A stretch of 64,000 nt of DNA from Gossypium raimondii (lineage: Eukaryota > Streptophyta > Magnoliopsida > Malvales > Malvaceae): contig NC_068576.1 of NCBI RefSeq assembly GCF_025698545.1, forward strand, positions 56,704,094-56,768,093, in the 5' to 3' direction. Shown here in pieces: positions 12,801 to 26,504 of the stretch; position 1 is the stretch's first letter; each line of letters starts with the position of its first letter. The translations under genes and the position numbers were made by a program. Under the pieces are notes generated by a model. That model worked only from the letters and a program-made list of their open reading frames with translations, was not told where the DNA came from and did no database searches.

Positions 12801-14624
12801 TATAATGCATTTTTCATGCACATGATGAGACTGGAGATCCACACATACAATTGTGCATGATAAAACTTGAACTTATGTAGTCAAAACTCAAAATCTCAAC
12901 TAACAATACAAAATGCAATTTATTTTAAATGCACTAACAATGGATTGTTCTTGGCATGGTTCTGAGCTTTCTGGCCTTTTTTGTTGGCTCTGAATCTCTC
13001 GATTTTATCATGCTTTGTGTTCTTTCGTTATTGCATGATTTTGTCTTTGTTTTGATTCCTTTTGCTTGTGAACTCTTTATCACTGCTTGAGTGTAGGTTG
13101 CTTCTCCCTTTTAATAAATTTACGTGATTGAGGAAAAAAATGGATTACATTTCCCTTTCAGGGCTTAAGCGATACCAAAGTTACTTAAGAGGGAAAGGAT
13201 TTTTATTAGATGTGATTCCAATGGAAGGTGTTAAGAATTAGTGTTAGTGGTTGTTAGGGTGTTCATGGGATATGCCAATATGATTTTAGATAGAACGGGG
13301 GTAGAAAGAAAAAGACAACATAGGGGGGCATGTAAGAAAATGCAGCTAATGATAACAAAACCATAAAAGAAAAAACAAAAAAGGTCTTGCACTGATTGGA
13401 AGGTTGTAGACTTTGATTGCCTATCGAGGTTTCGAGATACCTCGGTAAGGTTGGGATTGAGTGGTTCAAGATTTGATTAAAGACTGACTATGCCACTTGT
13501 GAAAAATCAATTTGGTTTCGTGCTAGGAAATCCACCATATGGTAGCATTTGTTGGAGACAATGATTTATTTAGGAAGAGAGGAAGCCGACAGGGATGGTG
13601 AGTGTGGCGAATTAAATTTTGGGTTAATACAACATTTAAAATTTGTAGAGATTTAATGATTTTGTTTTGAGATGTTTAATTATATGATCGATGTTAATTA
13701 TATGATTGGGATTGTATGATTTAAGGAAAAAATTATCCTGACTTAGCCTTAAGAGGAATTATTTTATGGACCCTTTCCATCACATTATTCATAATCTATT
13801 TTCAATTACTCAATGATATTTTAATAATTTTTCTCATGTCATTGATATATAATTTTGATAAATTTTATCATGAACTTTAAACCTTGAACTTTAAACTCCG
13901 AACCCGAATTCAAAGTTCAGTGTAAAAAGATTACCAAAATTATATATTAATGACATGCAAAAAATACTAAAATGTCGTTAAATAATTGAAAATAGACCAT
14001 AAATAGTATGATGGGAAATGTAATTAAAAAGTGCATGGTTTAAGGAAAAAAATCATGTTGACTTAACCACAATTGGAGTGATTCAAAATTTAGGGTTGAA
14101 ACCTTTTGTCATTCATTTCCCTCCCCAGATTTGTAATAAGAAAAAGGAGAAAAAAAAATCATAATATTAAATTTATATGATTGCAAAATACTTTAGACTT
14201 TGAACGAAAGCTTTGCTGTAAACACGAATGTTGGATTAACATGATGTTGACATATGCAAGGGAAGTCATAATAGGTTGGTTCAATTGATAGAGCATCGAT
14301 TAACATAATGGAAAAAATCAAAGTTGTCTTAATTAATAAGTGATGTACACTTATTGCCAATATGCAAATGTTGCATTTGGTCACATGGGGTGTATTTGTT
14401 AGAAACATGGATCTAATTAATGTTGCACAATGGTTGAAGAGAAGACCAAAAAAGCACATGGTTGGAGATGATGTCTTTGCATCAAATTCACATTTTCTGA
14501 TAAGGGTGTGGTTTTGGACTTTTGCTGAAATATGCTTTTAATTTGTACTTAGAAAGAGATTGACATTGGTGCATCAAGTTAACTAAGAATATTATGCAAT
14601 AAATTAATATAAAAAGTAAATTTG
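9831..14624. other. Intergenic DNA made of decayed repeats, no supported gene
   Basis: The ORFs at 11556-11787, 13263-13469 and 14193-14459 (minus) are short and lack domain signatures. The stretch 10240-10520 resembles a low-complexity 'CCCCTAAAATGATAAAATT' repeat type also seen near 29740 and 34980. Sequence around 10840-11230 resembles 1550-1960. Sequence near 12000-12280 resembles the GGGG-rich flank of the LTR-like segment at 30.1 and 33.3 kb. No insertion boundaries could be fixed. Confidence 0.5.
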
Positions 14625-14720
14625 ATTGTGAATATAGTGGTAAAATTGAGATTATGAAAATCATTATATTTTGGGTTTAAATCTCATCATATATATATTT
14701 TCTTGGTTTTATATAAAATT
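14625..14720 (+). repeat. Possible SINE fragment, second family
   Basis: This is a diverged relative of 8215-8370. It has GTGGTAAAATTGAG as an A-box-like word, GGGTTTAAATCTCATC as a decayed B box, and a shared TTGGTTTTATATAAAAT tail. Low confidence because both internal promoter boxes are degraded. Confidence 0.3.
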
Positions 14721-17562
14721 TAAAAGGAAAAATAATCTTAAAATAGTATTTATTACTCTGTAAAAATAATGAATTTTTGTTAATTTCACAAAAGACTCAA
14801 TTGACGGGTGGCATTAGTCCAATCTAAATATTTTCTTTGAATATAAGTGGAGTGGTAATAAATTTGTATTTTAATAATTTTGAACACTATTAAACGCGTA
14901 TTTAATCTTTGAATTTATAATTGTTTTACTTATAGATGATATAAAAATATGAAAAAGACAAAAGTATTACTAATAAATAGTTGGGTGTAATGAAAAATCA
15001 TATTATACTCCTAGAATGAAAAATCAAGTTTGTAAGCTATAAAATCATAATTGTTGTTAATTTTTACAAGAGTTTTACCTTTTGATTGGTCTGGTCGGTG
15101 ACTCACCCTTTGGGGTTTCTTCTCCACTATCACAATTGCTTCAGCCACTCCACATCTTTTTCTTCCATTGGTGCTTTTACAGCCTCCACTTCATTTCTTT
15201 TATCTGTCTATCTCTTAGGGTTTTCTTTTTCGCAAGAAGTGCTCCTAATGATTCAGATCTTACGGCATGTTCTAGGTTTTAGGGTCTTTCAGGTTTTTTT
15301 TTTAAACTAGGGTTTGCTAAAGGATCTCTCTCACACAAACAACACCCAGAACTTTGGGGTGTATAAAATGCCAGATTTTGAATGTATATATATGCCCAAA
15401 AAATTCAACCTGTCATCTCAAAATCTTAGGGTTTTTTCTTTCTTTCTTGATTTGTGCTTTTAAGTTACAGATTTGGGAATAGCAGTTTTAGGGTTTGAAG
15501 GGTTTTCCAGTGTATATCTTCCCGCTCCATCATTTTGGGCAAAGCTGTACAAATTTAAGCAGACCTGTAAGAACCCTAACTAGAAGTGATGCCCACATAC
15601 CTATTTAGCAAGAAGAACTTAATGTGGGTGGTCCAAGTGAAAATGGTGGATTTGAGGACAAGTTCAGAAAACTTTTATGGGGTGAAGATGGTAAAAAAGA
15701 AAATGCAAAACAAAACAAGGATCAATGGCTTTAGGGTCAAAAGTACTATTTGCTGTTTTTCCTTCTTTTATTTTTCAGTCAGAGAACACTTATTCATCTT
15801 CACATGGGTGTGGATAGGTGGATACCAGTTCAGGTCTGTAAGGCAGATTATTCACTCTCATTTTAATTTTAACCTTTAGATTCACCCATTGGCCTTTTGG
15901 ATGTAAAAAAGAAAACGGAAACTTTTTTTTTTTTCTCAAATTGTATATAGTCTGTAGGGCATATATAGGCTAAGCAGACGACGCTATTTAACAAATATAT
16001 AATCATGTATAAGTCACTCACAGTCACAGACATGAAAGGATGAACGGGTAACAAAATTTGCAAGTATATGAGTTTGTAGATAATAAAACGGATGCAAAAG
16101 ATACCGTGATTTCAGGGTGGCTAATGCGATGTAGTGTCTAATTTTCGGCTTAAGTTGGAACTTGAGGCAGTAATTGCATGGTTTTTTTAAAATAGGATTA
16201 GACTGGTCGATTGGGTCGAGGATGAGTAAATTCAATTGTTCATGTAAACGAAAGAGGGTGAATCCGTTAATTAATTTGTTTTACTTATTCTTTTAAAAAG
16301 TTTCAAAATATTGGAGGGTGATATTTAGTGAACCAAATCATCAATAGTCGCTACAACTTTGGTATGTCATATATCTTAATTCCTATGCAAAAATATGGAT
16401 GCAATATGTATTATTATAAAATAATCATATAAAATATTAAAACAAATCGATAATTTAGTGTTACATAATTCATTATACAACAATCAATCTAAAGAAAGCC
16501 TAACATGTACTTGTATATTCAAAAGATAATAATTTTATCCATATACATTTTTTTAAATTACTAAGCTGACAATCCATATGCATATTAAATATAAATATGA
16601 AATTCAAATATTTAAAATAATAATAATAAAAAGAATTGAATGGAATAACTTGTACATTTAATTTTAGCCTATTAATTTTTGTTTGAATTCTCTATATATT
16701 TCAAATTTTCTCATTGCTAAAGGAAATGGTCAATCAATGTTTTGCTCTAATATAAAATACATATGTTACTCATGTTTAAAATGATACTGATATAAGCAGA
16801 TCGAGTTTTAGCTTAATTGTCATTGTTGCTATTGCAACAACTAGGAGGATATAGGTTTGAGTGTGACACACTTTTCTTTTTATTTAAGGGTCGAAGGATT
16901 TAGATTTTATTTTCCAATTTTATTATTTAAAATTATATAAAAATTTTAGATTTTAAATCAAATGTATATTTACACAAAAAAAGTTGAACCAAAAATTCAG
17001 ATTTTTATATTAAAATAAAATATAAAAACCAGAGGTTTTTCTTTCTAATTTTCAACAACTTTTTTGATTCTTGACTTCCTATTTCTTATTGGATCAAAAT
17101 AATCCAAGTTATCTCCAATTATATGTTACCAATTTAATAGATTAAAATTTCAATTCTCAATTCAACTAATTTTATCCGATTCTGACAACATTCATTATCC
17201 TTAAAATTTTATACACGTATGACTAAAAGAAAAAAAGTAAGCTAGAGCACGATTTTTTTCATGTATGGAATACCTATTCCTTATCTTTTATTTTTGCCCC
17301 TCTTCTCATTTTCAACCATACACTTGAGATATGACAACACCCCTTTCCCTAAATATTTTTCCTATTATTTTCTCTAAGGTACCCTTTGTTTCCACATGTT
17401 TTGCTTCATTGTAGGGGAGAGAACTTTTGTTGTAATGTAGCATATCAATGGTGAGTTTTATTCAATATATGATCAATTTAGTGCAAGATGCCCTTATACC
17501 ATTTGGTGCTTTATTGCTTTTCTATATACCTAGTGTTTTTTGGGAACAATTTTTATCCTAAT
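14721..17562. other. Intergenic DNA with a leader-like stretch at 15.07-15.9 kb
   Basis: Between about 15070 and 15880 the sequence is less AT-rich and pyrimidine-rich, with repeated 'TTAGGGTTTT' words typical of plant 5' leaders. Frames of 66-97 codons are open there (15082-15310, 15586-15879), but none has a recognisable motif or a joinable second exon. A diverged SINE-like copy lies at about 16799-16900 (GAGTTTTAGCTTAATTG, then GGTTTGAGTGTGAC). Nothing else is supported. Confidence 0.4.
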
Positions 17563-20138
17563 TGTAACACCCCCTAACTTTAAACCGTCGTCGGAACAAG
17601 GTTACGAAGCATTACCAGACATATCGGATAACTTATAACTAGTTCACAAGTAAATAACATACATAGCGTACTTTAATCAATACATCACCTAGATACATGC
17701 CACATTATCAAAAGAAAGGTACATCACTAAAATTTCTCTGAGGTCGGGATTGCTCTGGATGCTAGACCGGTCACTGGTTTTCTACTAACCTGCGCATGAA
17801 AACAACCGTACGCTGAGTATGGGTATACTCAGTGATATTACCATAATTCAAATTTATAACATTAATCGATAAATTATATACATTTTTATTTTATGTCTAC
17901 AATTATTCATTAATTATCTCATACTTTAAATCAACTTGATCATTAATAACAATAAGCAATATTTCACTATGTCAATTTCATTGGATTTTTCACATCTCAT
18001 TCCAATAGTTCATTTTAATTCATATACAATTCATTCAATTTATCACTATATTCAATATCAATTCTATTGCAATTTTACTCACTAATATCATATAACAAAA
18101 ATTTACTCTTAATCACATCATGAACTTTGGGTTCATATCTTCAAATCTCATATCTCGATTTCCAATTCACATATCAATTCACAATTTCACTTTCTCATTT
18201 CTTTCCATAGCTCAATCAATCACACTTATTCAAAAATTCTCATTTCAATTATTTACCCCTATTAACAAGACTCGGACCTTGACGGATACACGGATTCAAC
18301 CAAATGCACCAGAATATCCAACCTAACACACCCGAAATAATATAAATCCTCCTTAACACACCAGTACATCATATCCTCCCAAACACACCAATAAGGCATT
18401 AGATGCCTCTTCGGATAAACCGAAACATATATTAACATAATCATCTTCTCGGCCGAACTACAAATCTCCTCATCACATCACAAATCCTATGGCATGCCAT
18501 TTGTATCCAATCTAGTCCGATAAGTTAATAGGGTATTATTTTACTTTTCCAATTTCGAATTCATTTCCACAACAATTTCAAATATTCAATCAATTCAAAA
18601 CATCTATTATTTCAATTCACAAACAATTCAATATCATTTAATTCAATATCGATATTCACCTTATTTTTATTTATTAAACATATTGTTCAAAATTCAACAA
18701 TTACTATTAATAAATTCAATACCAATACGTATTTATCATTCAATTCAATCATGATACTTACCTCAATTTGCTTATCAAGTGTATTAATTTAAAATTTAAC
18801 AATTAATAATTAAATTTGAATTATGGTAATAGGAACCGAAATTTTCTCGAATCACTCCTTGTCCACCTTTTCCTTTCCTCTCTCGGACAATGACTCTTAC
18901 ACAACATTAGCAACGTAATTAAATAATTAAAAATAATTAATACACAATTTCATCAAAATATTTTCATTTATACCTAAACTTTACCTAAATTCTAATTTAA
19001 TCCCTTATCAATACTAATTTTATTTTCCCAATCTAACTCCATATTCTTTCTTAATTCTTACTATAAACTCATTTTAACTCTTCATTTTACCATAAATCCC
19101 TAATTTCAAAATTCTCCCAATTTAGTCCCTATTAATTCAAAACTTATGTTTTATTTTACAAATCAACCTTTTACTAACTTCTAACTTGAAATTCAATCAA
19201 TTTAATCCCTAATTCTTCAATTTATTCAACATAAACAATATCTAAAATTTACTAACTTTCAAAATTTCAACTTCAATCAAATAGTATTTTGTTCTAGGAT
19301 TCCAAAATATCAAAATTACAAAAAAGAGACTAAATTAACTTACCAATTAAATTTGGAACTTTTGAAACCCCTAAGGCGTGTTCTCTTTCTTTTCTTCTTT
19401 CTCTTTTCTTTCTCAATTTTCGTTTTGCTTCTCTGTTTCTTTCTTTCTCATTTCTATTATTTCTTTTGTTTTATATATATATATAATAATATATTAATAA
19501 TATAAAATAAAACATACTTATTAATTAAGTAAATATAATATAATATATATTTTAAATTAAAATATCTTACATTTTTCAATGTTAAACAGCCTCAACTTTA
19601 AGCAATGGCATAATTGCTTCTTTGATCCCTTTAATTTTTCTTAATCTATAATTAAACTTTTATCTTTATTACAATTTAAATTTTTTATAATTAACCTCAA
19701 TTTAGACAAATTCACTTAATTAAAACCTAACTAACTACACAACTAACTTCGTAATATTTATAATAAATATTTACGAGTTCGATTTATCGGAACGAAGTCC
19801 CGAGAATATTTTTTCAATTCGATCCTTTTAATCAATTAACTATCGGAACATTAAAATTTCTTAACGAAACTTTAATACTACCCTAATGACACTCCATAAA
19901 TATTTATAAAAATATTTACGGCTCAGTTTATAATATCGAGGTCTCGATACCTCGCTTTTGACCCAATTTACCTAATAATTTCTTTTAAATCACAAAATTC
20001 ACTAAATTTTTGAAATATTTCTAAAATCACGCTTAACTTATAATTAATAATTAATAATTAATAATTTTTCTAAATTTTTCATGGGATTTAGTAATCTCAA
20101 ATCACTTGTTCGACACTACTGAAAATTGGGTTGTTATA
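17563..20138 (-). mobile_element. Solo LTR (2576 bp), TSD CTAAT
   Basis: The element begins TGTAACACCCCC and ends GGTTGTTATA, near-complementary LTR tips. It is bounded on both sides by the 5-bp direct repeat CTAAT (17558-17562 and 20139-20143). No gag or pol frame is present, so this is a single LTR left by recombination between the two LTRs of a retrotransposon. Its last 300 bp share the word GAGGTCTCGATACCTC and neighbouring text with the LTR at 53768-56124, which places them in related families. The minus-strand sense is inferred from memory that related cotton LTRs end ...GGGTGTTACA before the primer-binding site. The ORFs inside (for example 18120-18326) are not genes. Confidence 0.88.
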
Positions 20139-20240
20139 CTAATTATCCATGGGAGGGTGGGGAACTTATTTATAATTTATGTGGGGTATATTAAGAGAGT
20201 TTTTTTTTTGAAGGAAAGAAAATAATGATTGTATGAAATA

Positions 20241-20584
20241 GGGATAAGCCTCAAAATTATATATGAATTTTGATTTAATGTGTAATTTTATATATGAATT
20301 TTGATTTTGTGTAATTTCATACACAAAATTTTAATTTGATCTAATTCTCAGAAATTATTAACACAATTATTGATATAATGCCATTTTATGTTTATATATT
20401 ATATACACAAATAATTATATTTATCCAATATAAAATAAATGTATATAATTGAACCAAAATTAAAGTTTCATTTATACATTTGAACCACAATAAAAATTCC
20501 ATATGTATAATTTAACCAAATTAAAGTCCATGTATCAAATTACACATTGAATAAAAGTTCATGCATAATTTTAAGATTTGTTCC
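20241..20584. mobile_element. MITE (344 bp) with near-perfect 9-bp TSD
   Basis: The left arm starts GGGATAAGCCTCAAAATTAT. The right arm, read as the reverse complement, starts GGAACAAATCTTAAAATTAT. The arms pair over about 50 bp with scattered mismatches. The flanks are TATGAAATA (20232-20240) and TATGAACTA (20585-20593), a 9-bp duplication with one mismatch. A Mutator-like non-autonomous element is the best fit. No ORF. Confidence 0.75.
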
Positions 20585-20593
20585 TATGAACTA

Positions 20594-23500
20594 GGGTGAA
20601 TTACTTTCATTCAAATCGTATTATGTGTAATAATTAATTATGAAAATAATTTACTAGTGATTTTATAATAAATAATTGGTTAAAAGTGATAAACAATCGG
20701 TTCACTCTTTAACAATAACTTCCTTTAACAACATTTCATTATAACAATTAAGTTTGTTGTAAAACCGATTTTTATGCTTTCTTTTTATTTTCTATAACAA
20801 CTTTCCGTCTATATCAACAAACATCTTAATATTTAAAGTGCATTCTTTCCTAAATTAATTGTCTATAATAGTCAATTATCCCAAATTTTAATAAAATTAA
20901 TTCCATTCCTAAGTGAAATAAAAGTAATAAATTTTAATTAAGATATTATTTAAATTTTATATAAAAATATATTAATTTTACTTTATTAGACAAAATAATA
21001 TTTAATAAATAAAATTACATTTATAAATTTTATTAAAATACAATTCAAATTTCATTAATTAATATTATTATAATTTAAATCATTTACAAAGATTTTAATC
21101 CTGCCACGTGGAGGTAGACCAATTCAATTCAACGTTTATATTATTATTATTATTTGAATTTAATTGATTTAAATTGATTTGATGCATAAAAAATCATATA
21201 CACTACGATAAAATTGACTCAATTTCCAAAATGATTTTTTAAAAATAAAAAATGGGTGGACTATTTTGGTAAGTGTAAAGCTTTTGTTATTAGCTTTTAA
21301 TTTCCCATCGAATAGTCAAGTGATTGCTTTTGTCATTTAAATGAAAAATTCTTCTTGTTATGATGTATGCATTTTCCAAATCATTTATTTCTCTTCGGCA
21401 TTTATTACCAGTTATGACATTTCTGGTATGTGTCAGTAGACAGGTTTTATTAATTAATAATAATTATTGTTAATAAAATCAGGTTGGGGTCTAAAATCTA
21501 CTTGTATTTAATAATTTTCCTTATTTTATTGAATTTAATAAATAAAGAAATTAATTTATCAAATTAATAATTTTTCTATTAATTATTCAATTCAATATTT
21601 ATAATTTCTCATAATATAAATATAAAAATATCTCTATTTTCCAGAATTACGCATGTTTCATAGGTTTTGTTTAGGTAATAATTACACATTGTTGTAATTG
21701 TAAAGAATTTTACTTCTCTAGACGTATTTGACTAACAAAGTATAATTATATTGTAATTCTCTATATCATATTTAATAATATAAATTGTAATTTTAAAGTT
21801 ATATATTTTAAATTCTAAAAATAATATTAATTATACAAAAAAACCATCAATAATACTTGAAAAACAAATTCTCTAAACAAGTAACAATATTTAAAATCAA
21901 TCATTGTATATATTTATTATGTAAGTCCAAGAAAACATTAACAATACGATTACTAATAAAATTTTATCTAATTACGCTGGCATTCTATATTTGTTGGTCT
22001 ATTCCGTCTATAATATTTAATATATACTCATTATCATCATCGATTGGTTATAATTAATTAATAATAAATATTATGTAATTTAGTTAAATATTTAGTAGGT
22101 CAAATTATCTCTCGTGTAAACAAGATTAATGAAATAACATATAATTACATTTAAAAATAAAATATATGTCAAATAATAAAAATAATATTATTGTATAAAA
22201 ATAAATTTTAAAACTTAAATAGTGTATGTGTATATTTGAAAAGTGCAATTGATTTTAAATATAATTACTCACGCAATTACTTAAATCCTCTTCCTTCCTT
22301 AAGAATTAAAAATTGTTATCGTAACACTTCAACTACGTTCAATTTAATAGTACTCACTAATTACGATAATTATCCAAATATATCGCATATATGTAATTAT
22401 AATCAACTACACCAAAATTCTATTTTAGGTTACTTTTCAAAATATTTGAAAGCTTTTATTTTGTTCTCATTTTTATGATCATTCCGAATAGCTTAAATTT
22501 ATCCTACACAATAAAGCAAAGAAAATCATAAAATCAATTATTTTCCCATGTAGCATTGTATGTATTTTAAGTGTTCATGCTTTCATCTATAAATAAAACT
22601 AAGCTCTCAATAGTTTTCTCTAATTTTTGAGTTTATAGTCTAAATTTTATGTTATATATTATGTATATATACATATAAAATAAAAAAGAAAAAAATGAAT
22701 AAGTAAGAGGAAAGAGTCAAACTAATGGGAGTCGAGATCCAAATTCAAGCTTAACTAAATAAAGCAGTATTTAACACTTATAAGTGTCGAGGTCCTAAGT
22801 CAGACTTATTAGCTAATATTCTTTTTCCTTGTCTCTTCTCTGATCTTGAGGGAATTCAATGATTAAAAACTTATGCTAAATTCAAACACTTATGATGTTG
22901 ATGTACTCTTACATAGATTGAAAAATAATTAAAAATTTTCCACTAACAAAGTAAAAACAACTTACAAAGTTTATCATATGCTGCAGAAAATCAACCTAAT
23001 TTAGCTTCAAATTGTAGGAGAAATTATCATAAAGAGTGAGTTTCATAGTACTTCCATGGTAATGAACCATCTAAGCATGCACAAAAAGGATGCCCACTAA
23101 AGTTTCTATTATTTCATAGCTTAGATTTCAATAGAATTAATCTCTACAAGTATTAAATTCACAAAGTCATGCAATTGTATATGCTTAAGTTTAGGAACAT
23201 TGAGCTGTACTGTTTGAAGTCATGATGTCCACTATATTATAATATTCCATCATACATGAAGATATCCCTATATATAATTTCTACTTCATATTATGAGATG
23301 AATGATGGATATGTTGTTTAGGCTTTGAAAAAACATGGCCTGAAAGTGGAAGAAAATTGCTTGTAAGGCCATAGTGGATCCCATAACCCACCCTATGTAT
23401 GCAACCATTTCCTATAAAAGCTTACTTCACCACCAACATAAGGCAAAACCAATGAACAAACACTAAAGAGACAGAGCAAGTTTTAGATCAATTGGTTTGA

Positions 23501-23768
23501 AAACAACAACAACAATAACATACAAAAGATGTTGATCTTCATTGCTGAAATTAAGGTTTTACAATGAATCTAATTAAGATACTATATTTTACTTACTTTG
23601 AACATAAACAAGGGAATTGCATAACATCATCCTAAAATGATAAATCACCACACAACAATCATTAAAAGAGTCCACAATAAAAATCCCAAATAAATATTTT
23701 TTTAAAAAACCTTGCTCATACCATAGTACATACCATATAGAAAGTCAGCAATAACAAAGTGCATGCCT
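20594..23768. other. AT-rich intergenic DNA, including the presumed TCP 3' flank
   Basis: No supported gene. The ORFs at 21857-22057 and 22236-22478 are AT-driven. A CTATAAAAGC TATA-like word at about 23411 faces right, but no ORF follows before the TCP gene, which is read from the other strand. The 3' end of the TCP transcript probably lies within 23500-23768. Confidence 0.5.
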
Positions 23769-24960
23769 CTAAATTTTATTGTTGTAGCCTTCCCATGGTT
23801 TGCCAAAGGGCAGAAAGCCAGTGATCTGATGCTGTCAAATTATATCATTTGTTATAATTAGGTTTGGTTCTAGAATTAGCAGCTGACAAACATAAGATCA
23901 AAGAAACTATGTTATAAAGGGACTAATTAGTACTTACCTCTTGGTTAATTCCAGAGTTTTGTAGACAATTGAACATGGAATCGGGGTTCCATTTGTTAAT
24001 AATTGCTAAAGATTCATCAATCATATCACCACCAGCAACCTGTTGCAAAGAAGGGTTGATCTTCTTGTTGTGGTGGTGCTGTTGGATACTAGATTCTTCA
24101 CCTGTCTGAAAAGACCACCATGAACTGAGTTTGGTCTCATCAGTACTACAACATAGCTTTTGATTCCACATGTTCTTTGCTTTGGTTCTTGCCTTTGCCC
24201 TTGCTCTTGCCTTTTCCCTTAAATCCCTTGCAAGAGGGTGGAACTGGAAAGTGGTTTTTTTAACCGTTTTCTCTGTAGGTTTCCCTTTAGAGATGGTACC
24301 TTCTAAAGCAGACACCACTTCACCCTCGGAAGTTGAAGATGGACTCTTTGCAACAGCCGCCGCTTCCGCCGCCGCCGCTGCTGCAACGCTGTTGATATTA
24401 TTATGGGAAACACGGGTTCTGGCTAGCTTCATGATTTCGTGCCTCGCCTGTATGAGCAGCCATTCCACGGTCCTACTAGCTTTGTCGTAGCCTAACATGT
24501 CTTGCAAACCAAAGAACTCACGAGCTACATCGAGGGACAACCTCATCCTCCGGTCTCTTGGTCCATTCGCCGTGTTGATCTTGCTGTGTCGGTCTCTCTT
24601 AGAAGACGACCGCTTTTGCTGCTTTACTTCAGTGTCGGCATTATGATTGTTGCTCTTCTTCTTGGTGCAGTCCACGGCTGAAGTTGCAGGCACGTTAACA
24701 ATGGTGCCCGAAACCGAATCAGCCATTAATGGCTGGTGGTTTTGTTCGTGATGAAACAATAGATCATGATGTTGGTGAAGGAAAACATCATGGTCTTGGT
24801 CTTGAAACACTTGTTCAAGCTCACATTGACTATAATACGGAGAGGGGAAATTGAAGAAACCAAAAGAAGGATCTTCCTGTTTAGAATCCATTACGAAATG
24901 AAAGAACGAATGGTCATTAATTGGTTCTTCACTGCTGCCATTGCTGTTTGAAGGATACAT
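23769..24960 (-). CDS. CYC/TB1-clade class II TCP transcription factor
   Basis: Plant-specific DNA-binding regulator of bud outgrowth, branching or floral symmetry, depending on the paralogue; it acts in the nucleus. Exon 1 is 24960-23938 (341 codons from the first ATG). A GAG|GTAAGT donor opens a 106-bp intron that closes at TTTGACAG, and exon 2 (23831-23769) adds 20 residues ending near [12 protein letters not shown]. Total 361 residues. The TCP basic-helix-loop-helix domain spans about residues 121-178 ([20 protein letters not shown], then [20 protein letters not shown]). The arginine-rich R domain is at about 244-261, which places the protein in the CYC/TB1 clade. Between them lie a poly-Ala run (193-203) and an altered ECE motif (SEGEVVS, 211-217). 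The N-terminus is rich in His, Gln and Asp. Ignoring the intron gives a slightly wrong C-terminus (VSTN). It could correspond to TCP1, TCP12 or TCP18/BRC1; this cannot be decided from the sequence alone. Confidence 0.95.
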
Positions 24961-24969
24961 TTGAAAAGG

Positions 24970-25200
24970 CCAAAAAAAAAAAAAAAAAGAAGCTTTGAAA
25001 TCGCACCGCTAGAAACAACCCTATTAGAAACTAGATTTGAGAATACGACACATGCACCATTAAGGATAGTCTAATTATGGTTTTATTTTCTGCAAATGAA
25101 GACTCAGTGTTTTGTGAGAGAAATAAAAGTACTCAATATCTTCAATCCCCATGCTTGTTTTGATTTCTTCTTTTGTTCTTTTTTCACTCAGTTTATAGAG
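24970..25200 (-). promoter_or_regulatory. TATA box and leader of the TCP gene
   Basis: On the minus strand CTCTATAAAC (25200-25191) is a good TATA box about 235 bp before the ATG, implying a leader of about 200 bp. A run of about 17 T (minus strand, near 24972-24988) lies just before the start codon. Start-site position is inference. Confidence 0.55.
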
Positions 25201-25259
25201 ATAGTTAACTAAGCATGTGGATGAAAAATCTGAGTGTCCATTTTTGGGTGATTGAAACT

Positions 25260-25264
<5 letters not shown>

Positions 25265-25292
<28 letters not shown>
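25265..25292. repeat. (GA)14 microsatellite in the TCP promoter
   Basis: Uninterrupted dinucleotide array about 70 bp upstream of the TCP TATA box; on the gene's strand it reads (CT)n. Such tracts often bind GAGA-binding/BPC proteins in plants, which is an inference here. Confidence 0.9.
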
Positions 25293-25295
<3 letters not shown>

Positions 25296-25399
25296 GGTTT
25301 GTATTTACCCTTCACAAGCAAAGTTTAACTACAGCATGAGAAAGACAGCAGAGATGATGTACTCTCTATGGCTATAGTAGCAGAGTTGTCTCTGTTGCA

Positions 25400-25406
<7 letters not shown>

Positions 25407-25434
<28 letters not shown>
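25407..25434. repeat. Second (GA)14 microsatellite upstream of TCP
   Basis: Another uninterrupted array of the same length and orientation, 142 bp from the first. Together they form paired CT tracts in the presumed TCP promoter. Confidence 0.9.
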
Positions 25435-25440
<6 letters not shown>

Positions 25441-26504
25441 GGGAATTGAATTACAATTCTGAGGAGGCTCAAGCACCTCAAAGATGGGAATTTCTTGCTG
25501 ACAAAATACCCCCTCAATCCCCATCACTTTCTTAATTTTTTTCGTTAAATTTAGAGTACAAATGAGTAGTTGGATAGATTGAATCGGGAATTGCTTCGAG
25601 TATTAGTCCATAAAATTGTATCGAAATGATTAAAAAATATCGAAATGATTAAACAATGAATCGGTATAGACAATTATTATTATCATCATCATTAAATTTA
25701 GAGTTTGAATCAGTAATGATATATTAAACTAATCTGTTAGATTGATTGAATCGAAAATTATCTTCAGTACCGATTCGAAGAATAATATCTAATCAGTTCA
25801 ACAATGAATAAGTACGAACCGACAATAAAACTTGTTGAACAAGAAATCAAACCAAAATATTTTATTTTTTAATATAACCTGAATAAACTACACATTTACA
25901 TAAATTGGGACTCAAAGCCGAGATCCCAAAGTTCCTAGAGCCTCAAGCCTCATTAATCCATGGCCTTATTGATTACTATTTTTCTAATTGGCATTGTTAT
26001 TATTAATATTTTGAAAATTGGATCGATGGTCGAACTAGTTAGACCACTATTTCGATTGCTAATTCAACAATAATTAAAAGTATTTTTAAAAAATTAAGTT
26101 AGATCAACCACCATTTTTTTGTCTTGATTTTCAATTTTTTCCCATTTCACAAACGATTTAATCTATATATAATTTTATGCCATTAGTCGAATTGATCGAA
26201 CCATCATTTTTTTATTCAATTAATTCAACCGGCCAATCCAATTCAATTCTGCCATCATTAGTTGTGATAGTGGTTCCTTAAAAGATTGTGAATTTACCAA
26301 TAAATGGCTAGAATAAGTGGGAGTGGACTTTTTCCCAACAGGGATGAAGACAAATGGGTAGAGTGTGACCTTGCCCCCTCCCAAATGGTAGATTTTCCAT
26401 TGAGTCCCTTAATTTTTTATGAAATTACTTGTTAGTATAATAGTAAAATTACACTTTGACCCCAAATAATTTATGATTCATCTCTATTCTCTATAAAGCG
26501 ATTT
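25435..26504. other. Intergenic DNA, decayed repeats
   Basis: No ORF or exon is recognised. Repeated words such as 'AATCGGTA' and 'ATTGATCGAA' suggest decayed repeat sequence, but boundaries cannot be set. Confidence 0.5.

Noticed and set aside
24170..24490. 106-codon plus-strand ORF with poly-alanine
   Set aside because: It is the antisense shadow of the TCP exon; the GCN-rich tract reads as alanine on both strands.
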